64,000 nt of DNA from Cytophagales bacterium Alg240-R148 (GTDB lineage Bacteria; Bacteroidota; Bacteroidia; Cytophagales; Cyclobacteriaceae). The position numbers and the translations under genes were made by a program. Position 1 is the stretch's first letter; every line of letters begins with the position of its first letter. The stretch covers positions 1 to 64,000 of the forward strand of contig LS999831.1 of assembly GCA_900537185.1 (NCBI GenBank), written 5' to 3'. The notes under the pieces are model-generated. The model was not told the origin of the DNA. It made no database searches and worked only from the letters and a program-made list of their open reading frames with translations. Positions 7,975-16,460 of this stretch are shown piece after piece.

Positions 7975-9330
7975 TTAATTAACGTCTTCAACTTTGGTTT
8001 CGGTAGGTTGTTTTTGAGCTGATTTTGGAAGGTAGTGCAGCACAACCCGGTTTTCAGCTTTCAAGTATTTTTTAGCAACCCGCATCAAATCTTCTCTAGT
8101 TACTTTTTGAAACCTGTTTATTTCCGTGTTGATTAAATTGGCATCTCCATAATAAACGTGATAATTTGCCAAACTTTCTGCTATTCCGGCCATGGTGGCA
8201 TTCCCAGAAATAAAGTTGTTCTCTATCTGGTTTTGTACCTTTTCGAATTCTTTTTCAGAGACCAACTCCTGTTTCACTTTTTCAATTTCAGCGTTCATAG
8301 AAGTTTCCAAATCATCAGCAGAAACCCCCATATTAGCGATTCCCATTGTCAAGTACAATCCAGGGTCTTCAGAAGCAAAAGGGAATGCTCCTGCGAACAC
8401 CGCTTTTTGTTGTTCATCTACTATGGACTTGGTCATTCTAGAACTTTGTCCTCCCGATAAAATGGTACTTAACATGGACAGGGCGTAATAGTCGTCCGTA
8501 CCTTGTGCTGGCATGTGATAAGCTTGCACTACAGCTGGCAATTGGATGTTATCGAACACCACATCCCTAATTTCTTTCTTTTGCTCAGGTTCTACGATAG
8601 AAGGACGCGGCACTTCTTTTTTGCCTTTAGGAATTTCAGAAAAGTACGCTTCTACTAGCTTTTTTGCTTCTTCGATATCCAAATCTCCGGCAATAGACAA
8701 GGTGGCATTTTCAGGCACATAAAATGTTTCATAAAACGCTGTGAATTCTTCTAGAGTTGCAGCGTTTAAATGGTCCATAGAGCCAATGGTAGCCCAACGA
8801 TAGGGATGCTCGGTATAGGCCCTTTTGAGCACTTCCTCTAAAATAGAGCCGTAAGGGCGGTTGTCTACTCTTTGTCTCTTTTCCTCCTTCACTACTTCTC
8901 TTTGGGTATCTACCCCTACTTGGTCAATCTTAGCATGCATCAAACGTTCTGATTCCACGTAAAGCCCTAATTCCAGTTGGTTAGATGGCAGAATTTCATA
9001 GTAATAAGTACGATCGTTGCTTGTATTGGCGTTGTTCACTGCGCCCGCATTGGTCATCAATTTATCAAATTGCCCTCTTTTAATATTTTCAGATCCTTCA
9101 AACAATAAGTGTTCAAAAAAATGAGCAAACCCCGTTCGATCTGGATTTTCATTTTTGGATCCGACATGGTACATGATGCTCACACATACAATAGGTGTGC
9201 TGTTATCTTGGTACAGGATAACATGCAAACCATTGTCCAATTCAAATTCTGTGAAATCAAGTTTTTTTGTTTGGGAAAAAACCTGACCGCCCATCATGAG
9301 AATAAGACAGAATAAAATAGACTTCTTCAT
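7975..9330 (-). CDS. M16 family zinc peptidase, catalytic partner
   Basis: A 451-residue secreted protein. The start at 9330 (MKKSILFCLI) gives a clean signal peptide ending near VFSQ-T; a longer frame upstream would overlap the preceding kinase gene. HFFEH at residues 70-74 is the inverted zinc motif HxxEH, and the third ligand Glu lies about 75 residues later in the VVKEEKRQR region. It is one MPP-like M16 protein (N and C halves) and stands 21 bases upstream of the inactive homologue, with which it probably forms the enzyme. Such pairs degrade or process peptides in the periplasm. Confidence 0.9.
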   Translation of the reverse strand: MKKSILFCLILMMGGQVFSQTKKLDFTEFELDNGLHVILYQDNSTPIVCVSIMYHVGSKNENPDRTGFAHFFEHLLFEGSENIKRGQFDKLMTNAGAVNNANTSNDRTYYYEILPSNQLELGLYVESERLMHAKIDQVGVDTQREVVKEEKRQRVDNRPYGSILEEVLKRAYTEHPYRWATIGSMDHLNAATLEEFTAFYETFYVPENATLSIAGDLDIEEAKKLVEAYFSEIPKGKKEVPRPSIVEPEQKKEIRDVVFDNIQLPAVVQAYHMPAQGTDDYYALSMLSTILSGGQSSRMTKSIVDEQQKAVFAGAFPFASEDPGLYLTMGIANMGVSADDLETSMNAEIEKVKQELVSEKEFEKVQNQIENNFISGNATMAGIAESLANYHVYYGDANLINTEINRFQKVTREDLMRVAKKYLKAENRVVLHYLPKSAQKQPTETKVEDVN

Positions 9331-9355
9331 TTTGTTTAGGTTAGTTATAAAAAAT

Positions 9356-10357
9356 TTATTTTTCAAATAGATGGTTGAGAATTTCTTTTGCTTGGTGCCA
9401 CTCCAACCTTGGACCAAATTTGGCTACAACTTTGGACGAGGCCAAACTGGCGATTTTACCAGCTTCCGCTAAAGAGTGCTCATGGGTAATTGCGTATAAA
9501 AAAGCTCCGGCAAACATATCTCCGGCACCATTGGTATCCACCGCCTCTACTTTATAGGGTTCAATATCAATAAAAGTGTCCCCATCAAAAATCATGGCCC
9601 CATTGGCTCCTAAGGTAATCACAAACCTTTTGGCTATTGTTCTCAAGTATTCTCTAGCCTCATATATATTGTCTTTTTGAGAGTAAAGCATGGCCTCTTC
9701 TTCATTACAAAATAACAAGTCAACTCCTTCTCCAACAACCCCCTTCATTTGAGCGTTAAAATATTTGACCATGCTTGGATCAGAAAATGTCAAGGCCACT
9801 TTAACATCGTTTTCTTGCGCTATTTTTTTAGCGTATTTCATTGCTTCCACTCCATTGCCCGAAGTGACCAGGTATCCTTCTAAATAAACATATTCTGAGT
9901 CGATCAAAGCTGCCTCGTCAATCTCATTTGTAGAAAAGTCTGCAGTAATTCCCAAGAATGTGTTCATGGTTCTAGCGGCATCCGGCGTTGTCATTACCAA
10001 ACATTTACCTGTAATACCTTCTGGCAAAGATTCTGCGTTCAAACTTGAATCTACCCCATTGTTTTTTAAATCTGATAAATAGAATTTACCAAAAGCATCA
10101 TTTCCAACTTTACAGGCATAAAAAGCACTCCCACCAAATTGACTCGAGGCAATAATTGAATTGGCCGCTGAACCGCCACATTGTTTGTCGCTGTTGACAT
10201 GGTCAATGACCGACATCAAATGGTTCTGCCTGTCCTCATCTACCAGTGTCATTAAGTTTTTTTCAATTTCATTGGTTTGCAAGAAGTCATCCGAAACTTC
10301 TGAAACTATGTCTACTAGGGCATTGCCTAGTCCGTAAACGTCGTATTTTTTTTTCAT
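9356..10357 (-). CDS. PfkB-family sugar/nucleoside kinase, adenosine kinase-like
   Basis: A 333-residue ribokinase-fold enzyme. PfkB signatures are the glycine-rich CGGSAANS (60-67) and DTNGAGDMFAGAF (274-286) with catalytic Asp280. The overall sequence resembles proteins annotated as adenosine kinase in this phylum, which would phosphorylate adenosine to AMP; the substrate is inferred, not shown. Only 25 bases separate it from the M16 peptidase gene, so they are probably cotranscribed, although no functional link is evident. Confidence 0.85.
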   Translation of the reverse strand: MKKKYDVYGLGNALVDIVSEVSDDFLQTNEIEKNLMTLVDEDRQNHLMSVIDHVNSDKQCGGSAANSIIASSQFGGSAFYACKVGNDAFGKFYLSDLKNNGVDSSLNAESLPEGITGKCLVMTTPDAARTMNTFLGITADFSTNEIDEAALIDSEYVYLEGYLVTSGNGVEAMKYAKKIAQENDVKVALTFSDPSMVKYFNAQMKGVVGEGVDLLFCNEEEAMLYSQKDNIYEAREYLRTIAKRFVITLGANGAMIFDGDTFIDIEPYKVEAVDTNGAGDMFAGAFLYAITHEHSLAEAGKIASLASSKVVAKFGPRLEWHQAKEILNHLFEK

Positions 10358-10403
10358 CTTTACTATCCTTAAAACTTTTCGCCCCTTTTAGGGGATACCA
10401 ATA

Positions 10404-10411
10404 CAAACTTA
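10404..10411 (-). promoter_or_regulatory. -7 element of the PfkB kinase promoter
   Basis: The minus strand reads TAAGTTTG, matching TAnnTTTG, 47 bases upstream of the kinase ATG. The -33 region is not a clear match. Confidence 0.5.
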
Positions 10412-10471
10412 ACAAAATGCATGGATACTTCACTTATCAACCCGCCTTCATTTACCCCTCTTATCTACTAC

Positions 10472-10550
10472 TAGCCATACAAACACTATGAAAATACAGC
10501 AGAATTGCTGGCACAAATGTGATAAGGATCCTAGAAATATTGTATGGCTA
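10472..10550. repeat. 11-base inverted repeat with 57-base spacer
   Basis: TAGCCATACAA at 10472-10482 is the exact reverse complement of TTGTATGGCTA at 10540-10550. It may be a long-loop RNA structure or chance. No element ends or target duplications are visible. Confidence 0.4.
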
Positions 10551-10770
10551 TTGAATAAAAGGTATTATTTCAGGATAAAATCACCCAAATGGAGTGATGA
10601 AAATCAAAAATACATGTAAGACCTTTGTTCTATCCTTCCCCTCTATTCATGATTACAGTTAGGTTTAGGTTAAAAAATTGTATCAATCACTGGGGAAGGC
10701 CTTTTTTGAGCATCGTAATTTTTTCAAATGCGCGTTGTGCAGGCTCAACTATTCTTTCTTTCTTCGTTCC

Positions 10771-11676
10771 ATGAAGAACAACCACACTTTTGCAAGCTTT
10801 GTTTTATTATTAGGTGCAGTACTTTTTTCTTTGAAGGCAGTATTGGTAAAACTGTGCTACCAATACGATGCAGAAGCCCTGCATGTACTTACCTTGCGCA
10901 TGTTGTTTGCCATGCCTTTTTTTCTTGTTTTCACAATAAAAAACCAAGCCTTTTTTAAAGGCTTACCGCAACGGATTTGGCTGAAAATTATTGGCTTGTC
11001 GTTTGTTGGTTACTATTTAGCCAGCCTTTTTGACTTTTTTGGTTTGATTTACATACCCGCGGGAATAGAAAGGCTAATTTTATTTACCTATCCCACCATT
11101 ATCGTTTTACTCAATAGAGTATTCAACCAAAAAAAGATCAGCCACAAACAATTAATAGCCTTGTTATTAACTTACATTGGGATAGGCATTGCTTTTCTTT
11201 CTGAACTTGAACAAGGGGGAGCAGGACGAACTGAGATTCTTACAGGGGGGGTGTTGGTTTTGGGTAGTGCCATTGCTTATGCTGTTTATATTTTCGGAAG
11301 TGGCAATATCATCCCTACCATTGGGTCCAAAAATTTCACTTCCTTGGCTATGCTTTTTAGTACATTATTTGTTTTGACCCACTTCGCATTAACCGACCAC
11401 CTACCAGATTTATTACAATATGAATGGCCTGTGTATGCCTACACCCTTTTAATGGCCGTATTTTCGACTGTTATACCTTCTTATCTGATATCCTATGGCA
11501 TCCAACACATCGGCTCCAACAATGCAGGTATTATTGGAAGCATCGGTCCAATTTCCACTATAATAATGGCCTATTTGTTTTTGGGTGAATTATTTACTTA
11601 TCTTCAAGTTTTTGGAACAATTCTCGTTCTATCAGGAATATTATTAATATCATTGAAAATCAACAAAAATGGGTAA
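10771..11676 (+). CDS. EamA/DMT superfamily transporter
   Basis: A 301-residue inner-membrane protein with about ten hydrophobic segments in two EamA repeats. The second repeat ends with GIIGSIGPISTIIMAYLFLGE, the typical hallmark of RhaT/EamA permeases. The start at 10771 (MKNNHTFASF) is preferred because upstream codons encode a Cys- and aromatic-rich stretch unlike this family. Substrates of this group are diverse metabolites or drugs and cannot be assigned here. The gene overlaps the following SDR gene by 8 bases, suggesting coupled expression. Confidence 0.88.
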   Translation: MKNNHTFASFVLLLGAVLFSLKAVLVKLCYQYDAEALHVLTLRMLFAMPFFLVFTIKNQAFFKGLPQRIWLKIIGLSFVGYYLASLFDFFGLIYIPAGIERLILFTYPTIIVLLNRVFNQKKISHKQLIALLLTYIGIGIAFLSELEQGGAGRTEILTGGVLVLGSAIAYAVYIFGSGNIIPTIGSKNFTSLAMLFSTLFVLTHFALTDHLPDLLQYEWPVYAYTLLMAVFSTVIPSYLISYGIQHIGSNNAGIIGSIGPISTIIMAYLFLGELFTYLQVFGTILVLSGILLISLKINKNG

Positions 11677-12463
11677 AGTAATTCTTATTACTGGCGCTAC
11701 ATCGGGCTTAGGCGCCGCTTTAGCGCAACACTTGTTAAACAAAGGCCATGTTGTTTATGGAACTAGTAGAAAGGAAAGTGGAGAAAAAGAGGGTATTCAC
11801 ATTTTAAAAATGGATGTTGGAGACCGCTCTGCGGTGTTGGCTGGGGTAGCTTCCATTATAGAATCGCATGGTGCAATTGACGTTTTAATCAACAATGCCG
11901 GATTGGGTATTGCTGCACCAACCGAAGAAATAAACTTTGAAGAACTAGAGATGGTTTTTAAAACCAACATTTATGGTGTTTTGAATATGGTACATGCCGT
12001 TCTACCGCATATGAGAAGTAAAAAATCTGGCCATATCATCAATATTAGTAGTATTGGTAGCGAAATTGGGTTACCATTCAGAGGATTGTATTGCGCCAGT
12101 AAAGCTGCGGTTGATAAAATTACAGAAGGACTTCGATTGGAAATGCGAAAATTTAAAATTGGGGTTACTTCCATACAGGCAGGCGACATCCAAACGAATA
12201 TAAACACCAATAGAGTCCGCCCCACCGAGTTGTCTGAAACTTATAGGGAAGATTTTGAGCGCAGTTATGCGGTTATCAACGAAGAAGTAAACCACGGGGT
12301 GCACCCAAGAGTTTTTGGACCTGTGGTAGATAAGATAATGAACACAAAAAATCCTAAGCGTTGTTATCGGGTAGGCAAGCCACTACAGCGCTGGGCTCCT
12401 GTTTTAAAACGACTCTTGCCAACAGCATTGTTTGATTCGGTGCTGATGAAGGACTATGAATAA
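11669..12463 (+). CDS. Classical short-chain dehydrogenase/reductase (SDR)
   Basis: A 264-residue Rossmann-fold oxidoreductase. It has the cofactor motif TGATSGLG (8-15), NNAG (75-78), a catalytic Ser near 128 in INISSIGS, and YxxxK with Tyr141 and Lys145. The Arg-rich stretch after beta-2 (GTSRK) favours NADP(H). The substrate is unknown. Its start overlaps the end of the EamA transporter gene, so the enzyme may act on a related metabolite, which is inference only. Confidence 0.9.
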   Translation: MGKVILITGATSGLGAALAQHLLNKGHVVYGTSRKESGEKEGIHILKMDVGDRSAVLAGVASIIESHGAIDVLINNAGLGIAAPTEEINFEELEMVFKTNIYGVLNMVHAVLPHMRSKKSGHIINISSIGSEIGLPFRGLYCASKAAVDKITEGLRLEMRKFKIGVTSIQAGDIQTNINTNRVRPTELSETYREDFERSYAVINEEVNHGVHPRVFGPVVDKIMNTKNPKRCYRVGKPLQRWAPVLKRLLPTALFDSVLMKDYE

Positions 12464-12478
12464 AACACTTCAATTGGG

Positions 12479-12748
12479 TCAGGCTTGTTTTCTGGCCCCT
12501 CTTTTCCGTCTTTGACGCAGTTCTTCTTCTATTTTAAAGTCCTCCGCTGCCTTCGTATACCCCGCTAAGTTGCTTTTAATTTTAGCTACTGTTTTCACAT
12601 CGTACCTTCCTAACATTTCTGCTTTTCTTAAAAAGCTTTTCATTCCTGTGATGTCGTCAGAAGGAATTGGAATTTGCCCCTTGCTATCTTCATATTTCTT
12701 CACCAATTCTCGCACTTTCATCATTACTAAAACAATTTCATTGTCCAT
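12479..12748 (-). CDS. Small hypothetical protein
   Basis: I do not recognise this 89-residue protein. It is predicted to be mainly helical, with a very basic C-terminal tail (RQRRKRGARKQA) that could contact nucleic acid or the membrane surface. It has no signal peptide or Cys. Start could be Met1, Met9 or Met10. It converges on the SDR gene with only 15 bases between, and no clear terminator is visible there. Coding is supported by a continuous frame with ordinary amino acid composition. Confidence 0.6.
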   Translation of the reverse strand: MDNEIVLVMMKVRELVKKYEDSKGQIPIPSDDITGMKSFLRKAEMLGRYDVKTVAKIKSNLAGYTKAAEDFKIEEELRQRRKRGARKQA

Positions 12749-12926
12749 ATTTTATATTTTTCTTGTCATCTATTTTAGAATATAAGCATTTATTTAACAT
12801 TTAAGTAAAAATACCAATAGTAATTACACCATTTAACTCAATTTTTTTAACATATCTGAGTATTTTATGTATTTTTTAAATAAAATATAAAACAAAAACA
12901 ATAAAACTCCAATTCCAATCTATGGA

Positions 12927-13526
12927 TTATACCTCTGGCAACCTCCAATTATACTTAACAACCAAAAGCCTAACTACAATCATAGCAGCAATAGACAACC
13001 AGGTACAATAAACAGAAGCCATACCCAGTTGCGCTAAAACCAAATACAAGCCACCTCCAAAAAGGCAAATAGTAGCATAAATTTCTTTTCTGAAAATTAA
13101 TGGGACTTCGTTGCAAAGTGTATCGCGGATTACGCCTCCCATGACGGCTGAGACCATACCCAAAATAACTGCAATTACTGGAGCAAATTCATAAGAAAGT
13201 GATTTTTGCAATCCCAATATGGTAAAAACAGCAATCCCAATGGTATCAAATAAAAACAAGGTGTTTCTAAGGTGGCTGATGTAATGTTTGAATAAAAACG
13301 CTGTAGCGACACCTCCGGCAATAATCCATAGGTACAAAGGATTGTTCATCCACCCTAATGGATGTGCATCCAAAAGTAAGTCGCGCAAAGTACCTCCTCC
13401 CACTGCAGTAATAAACCCCATAATAACACCTCCAAACAAATCCATTTTCTTTTCAGAGGCAGTGGTAGCTCCGCTTATAGCAAAGACATAGGTACCAATA
13501 AGATCAAGTCCTTCAATAATCTCCAC
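12927..13526 (-). CDS. TRIC-type cation channel / UPF0126 membrane protein
   Basis: A 199-residue protein with about seven membrane helices and the duplicated signature of the UPF0126/TRIC family: GGGTLRDLLLD near residues 43-53 and GGVIRDTL near 130-137. Bacterial TRIC homologues form trimeric K+-permeable channels; some relatives are annotated as glycine transporters, so the ion or solute is uncertain. It stands alone between AT-rich spacers. I see no clear promoter match upstream. Confidence 0.88.
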   Translation of the reverse strand: MEIIEGLDLIGTYVFAISGATTASEKKMDLFGGVIMGFITAVGGGTLRDLLLDAHPLGWMNNPLYLWIIAGGVATAFLFKHYISHLRNTLFLFDTIGIAVFTILGLQKSLSYEFAPVIAVILGMVSAVMGGVIRDTLCNEVPLIFRKEIYATICLFGGGLYLVLAQLGMASVYCTWLSIAAMIVVRLLVVKYNWRLPEV

Positions 13527-13613
13527 AATTACAATATTTTATATTCCTTAAAATTAATACTTGAAAACAATTCTTCCCCTATAAAAAAAAATAAAACAAT
13601 CGGAAACTTTTTT

Positions 13614-13639
13614 CATATGAAAACATGTTCATATGTTTG
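13614..13639 (+). promoter_or_regulatory. ArsR-type operator overlapping the -7 element of the arsR-cstB-trx operon
   Basis: CATATGAA (13614-13621) and TTCATATG (13628-13635) form a perfect inverted repeat with a 6-base spacer. TATGTTTG (13632-13639) matches the -7 consensus TAnnTTTG and shares four bases with the right arm. A bound dimer would therefore block the promoter. The layout resembles ArsR/SmtB operators (ATATGAACA-type arms). The -33 region is only T-rich. Confidence 0.7.
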
Positions 13640-13655
13640 AATATTAAGTACAAGT

Positions 13656-13949
13656 ATGAATGCTGAAAAATTAGAAAAAATTGCCCACATACTAAAGACA
13701 ATTGCCCACCCTTTGCGGATTGGTGTTGTTGAATTGTTGTCTAGAGAAAAGCAACTGTCTGTTAACCAGATATGTGCATACCTCAACACAGAACAATCCT
13801 TAACTTCACACCACCTGTCCAACATGAAATTAAAAGGAGTTTTGGGCTCTTCAAAAGAAGGAAAACAAGTATTCTATTTCTTGAAAGTAGAAGAAGTAGT
13901 AACCGTATTAAATTGCTTAAGTAAGTGCGATGCACAACTGAACCTATAA
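13656..13949 (+). CDS. ArsR-family winged-helix repressor, probably sulfide/persulfide responsive
   Basis: A 97-residue DNA-binding protein with the ArsR fold: IAHPLRIGVVELLS in helix 2, a recognition helix around SLTSHHLSNMKLKGVLGSSKEGK (about 48-70) and the beta-wing QVFYFL. It has Cys40, Cys87 and Cys91. Cys pairs joining an inner and a C-terminal helix sense persulfide in SqrR/BigR, so a similar role is plausible given the downstream CstB-like enzyme, but the residue positions have not been aligned. It starts 16 bases after an inverted-repeat operator and is 9 bases upstream of the dioxygenase gene, so it is likely autoregulated. Confidence 0.85.
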   Translation: MNAEKLEKIAHILKTIAHPLRIGVVELLSREKQLSVNQICAYLNTEQSLTSHHLSNMKLKGVLGSSKEGKQVFYFLKVEEVVTVLNCLSKCDAQLNL

Positions 13950-13958
13950 CAAACGAAA

Positions 13959-15371
13959 ATGAAAGTAGAACAAATTTACACGGGATGTTTGGCCCAAGGC
14001 GCTTATTACATCCAGAGTGCAGGAGAAGCCATCATTATAGATCCATTGCGCGAAACGCAACCCTATATTGAAAAAGCCAAGGCGGATAAAGTAAAAATAA
14101 AATACATACTAGAAACACATTTTCATGCCGATTTTGTTTCTGGCCATGTGGACCTCGCTTCTAAAACTGGAGCTACCATTGTTTATGGGCCTAACGCTAC
14201 TGCCGATTACCAATTGCACGTAGCAAAAGATTCAGAAATATTGAAGGTAGGAAATGTACAAATTGAAGTACTGCACACGCCTGGGCATACCATGGAAAGT
14301 ACTTGTTACTTATTGTACAATGAAGCAGGTAAACCAGAAGCACTTTTTTCTGGAGACACTTTGTTTATAGGGGATGTTGGCAGACCCGACTTGGCCGTCA
14401 AAACAGATTTGAGTAGAGAAGATTTGGCTGCCCATTTATACGACAGTTTGCGCAATAAAATAATGCCCTTGCCAGACAACATCATAGTATACCCGGGGCA
14501 TGGAGCTGGTTCTGCTTGTGGAAAAAACATGAGCAAAGAAACATTCGATTCTTTGGGAAATCAGAAAAAAGTGAACTACGCCCTTCGACCAGACATGAGC
14601 AAAAAAGAATTTATTGATGAAGTTTTGGATGGTATCTTACCTCCTCCTCAATACTTCATGAAAAATGCCATGCTGAACAAATCGGGATACCAAAACTTCG
14701 AAGATGTTTTGGAAAAAGGTCTTAAAAATTTGAATCCCAATGATTTTGAAATGTTGGCCAACCAAGAAGAGGCTTTGATTATTGACACGAGAAGCCAAGC
14801 AGATTTTGTAAAAGGTTTTATTCCAAATTCTATCTTCATCGGGCTGGGTGGTACTTTTGCACCTTGGGTTGGCACCCTAGTACCGGACTTGAAACAACCG
14901 ATATTACTGGTTACAGACGCAGGCAAAGAAGAAGAGGCCATTACTAGATTAGCAAGAGTAGGCTATGACAACACACTAGGGGTTTTATCAGGAGGATTTA
15001 AAGCATGGGAGGAAGCTAAAAAAGAAGTAGATTCTATCCAGTCTATTTCTGCTTCGGACTTGGCTTCCATACACAAAAAAGATGCTACCATACAGGTATT
15101 GGATGTTCGCAAGCCAGGTGAGTTTGCAGCAGAACACATAGAAAACGCCACCAACGCACCGCTTGATTTTATCAACGATGAAATGCAAAATATAACCAAA
15201 GAGCAACCCTATTACGTGCATTGTGCAGGAGGGTACCGGTCGGTAATATTTGCTTCTATTTTAAAAGCTAGGGGGTTTGACCAGCTTATTGATGTGGCTG
15301 GAGGCTACAAAGCCATTGCAGCTACTGACCTTCCAAAAACAGATTATGTTTGTCCGAGTACTTTAAGTTAA
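13959..15371 (+). CDS. CstB-like persulfide dioxygenase-rhodanese fusion
   Basis: A 470-residue, three-domain protein. Residues 1-240 are a metallo-beta-lactamase fold of the ETHE1/persulfide dioxygenase type with THFHADFVSGH (53-63), TPGHTMES and FSGDTLFIGDVGRPDL. A rhodanese-like domain (about 260-360) has no catalytic Cys. The last domain (about 370-465) is an active-type rhodanese with Cys422 in YVHCAGGYRS. This order matches CstB of Staphylococcus, which oxidises low-molecular-weight persulfides to thiosulfate. It probably detoxifies sulfide-derived persulfides in the cytoplasm. It lies between the ArsR gene and a thioredoxin gene. Confidence 0.9.
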   Translation: MKVEQIYTGCLAQGAYYIQSAGEAIIIDPLRETQPYIEKAKADKVKIKYILETHFHADFVSGHVDLASKTGATIVYGPNATADYQLHVAKDSEILKVGNVQIEVLHTPGHTMESTCYLLYNEAGKPEALFSGDTLFIGDVGRPDLAVKTDLSREDLAAHLYDSLRNKIMPLPDNIIVYPGHGAGSACGKNMSKETFDSLGNQKKVNYALRPDMSKKEFIDEVLDGILPPPQYFMKNAMLNKSGYQNFEDVLEKGLKNLNPNDFEMLANQEEALIIDTRSQADFVKGFIPNSIFIGLGGTFAPWVGTLVPDLKQPILLVTDAGKEEEAITRLARVGYDNTLGVLSGGFKAWEEAKKEVDSIQSISASDLASIHKKDATIQVLDVRKPGEFAAEHIENATNAPLDFINDEMQNITKEQPYYVHCAGGYRSVIFASILKARGFDQLIDVAGGYKAIAATDLPKTDYVCPSTLS

Positions 15372-15377
15372 TTTATT

Positions 15378-15674
15378 ATGAGCAAATTTAATGAACTGAT
15401 TAATGGAGCAACACCGGTATTGGTAGATTTTCATGCTACCTGGTGTGGTCCCTGTAAAATGATGGCACCTATTCTGGATGAAGTAGCCAAAGAAGTGGGT
15501 GGAAAAGCCAAAATCATCAAAGTAGATGTTGACAAAAACCCTGCAGCAGCAAGTAAATTTGGTGTAAGAGGAGTGCCTACTTTGATCCTGTTCCAACAAG
15601 GAAAAATAATTTGGCAACAATCTGGAGTGGTACAACCTAGTGTTCTGAAAGAACAGATTAATAAAATAGGATAA
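15378..15674 (+). CDS. trxA: Thioredoxin
   Basis: A 98-residue single-domain cytoplasmic thioredoxin with the redox site WCGPC (22-26), the buried Asp in VDFHATW and the cis-proline loop GVPTLILF. It starts 6 bases after the persulfide dioxygenase-rhodanese stop and ends at a strong terminator, so it belongs to that operon. It may reduce persulfidated proteins or release sulfide from the rhodanese. The general housekeeping thioredoxin may be elsewhere. Confidence 0.9.
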   Translation: MSKFNELINGATPVLVDFHATWCGPCKMMAPILDEVAKEVGGKAKIIKVDVDKNPAAASKFGVRGVPTLILFQQGKIIWQQSGVVQPSVLKEQINKIG

Positions 15675-15686
15675 CAAATAAAACAC

Positions 15687-15716
15687 AAAAGGCAGTTCTT
15701 ACTCGAACTGCCTTTT
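15687..15716. terminator. Bidirectional terminator after trxA
   Basis: A 12-base perfect stem, AAAAGGCAGTTC / GAACTGCCTTTT, with a 6-base loop. It gives U-tracts in both directions and separates convergent trxA and the secreted protein gene. Confidence 0.9.
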
Positions 15717-15719
15717 CTT

Positions 15720-16184
15720 TTAAATATTCATTGGAGAAAGAGCACCTTCCGGCTTCGGTGTGTCCATAACCATATTCAGTAGCTTGATTTTATAAGGAGC
15801 ATTTGATTCATGGTGTACTTCCAGCTGAAGCCAACTGCCTTTGGATCCTTTTAAAGTATACACCAATTCCAACTTACTCTTTCTATACACTTGGTAGAGC
15901 ACTAGGCTGCCCATCTCTTTTTTTATATCATTTGGCAAACTCTTTGCCAACTTTTCTGCTCCATAGGCCTCCACAAAAGTGGATGAAAAAGTTTTTCCAA
16001 TAAGGTCCTTCGTAAACGCTTCAGACCCCGTATTAATCGCATGGATTAAGGCAATACCTTTTTGCCCAGCTGGTGATTGTTTTAATTGCTCTGCTTTTTG
16101 CAGTCCAACTTCTGGTCTGTTCTGAGCGGAAGCCCCCACCGTTAAAAGAGCCAACATTGCGGTACATAAAATAAAATATTTCAT
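15720..16184 (-). CDS. Secreted hypothetical protein
   Basis: A 154-residue protein with a signal peptide (MKYFILCTAMLALLTVGASA-Q). The mature part contains a helical first half and a beta-rich second half (LELVYTLKG, WLQLEVHHE, YKIKLLNMVMD) resembling the NTF2-like or cystatin-like domains found beside serine hydrolases in Bacteroidota. I cannot name a family with confidence. It is monocistronic, convergent with trxA, and probably periplasmic. Confidence 0.7.
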   Translation of the reverse strand: MKYFILCTAMLALLTVGASAQNRPEVGLQKAEQLKQSPAGQKGIALIHAINTGSEAFTKDLIGKTFSSTFVEAYGAEKLAKSLPNDIKKEMGSLVLYQVYRKSKLELVYTLKGSKGSWLQLEVHHESNAPYKIKLLNMVMDTPKPEGALSPMNI

Positions 16185-16408
16185 AGTGTTACATTTTGTT
16201 TTTAAGGTAAATGGTTCGTAAATATTTCAACAGATTAAACGATTTGTTCTTTAATACTTCCCCTATATACAAAGTACTTCAAATCGGATTACCAGTTTCG
16301 AATTTGCGGTTAAGATGTGTTAAATCTTGTTAAGGAATGTTAAAACCTAGTGTTTTGACTATTCATGGGGCGGTTTATAAAACAAGTGGTCCATTGGAGA
16401 TATATTTT

Positions 16409-16440
16409 TTTGCAAATGGCCTAGATAGAGCTTAATATTG
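16409..16440 (+). promoter_or_regulatory. Promoter of the comB-like gene
   Basis: TTTG (16409-16412), 20 bases, TAATATTG (16433-16440): one mismatch to the TAnnTTTG consensus, 20 bases before the ATG. Confidence 0.6.
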
Positions 16441-16460
16441 TACCTGCTTAAAAAAATTAT

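Larger units (their letters stand above)
10358..10770. other. Intergenic region between the kinase and EamA genes
   Basis: About 410 bases. It contains the kinase promoter, a short G+C hairpin (CCCC, 5-base loop, GGGG at 10382-10394) in the kinase 5' leader, and an 11-base inverted repeat. A 43-codon frame at 10488-10619 (plus) has no recognisable similarity and I do not call it. No RNA gene is apparent. Confidence 0.6.

Noticed and set aside
9331-9417. Upstream extension of the active M16 peptidase frame.
   Set aside because: It overlaps the end of the kinase gene, and the internal Met at 9330 gives a clean signal peptide.
10488-10619. A 43-codon frame on the plus strand in the gap before the EamA gene.
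   Set aside because: No recognisable similarity, unusual Trp/Tyr/Lys-rich composition, no promoter match, and it overlaps an inverted repeat; likely chance.
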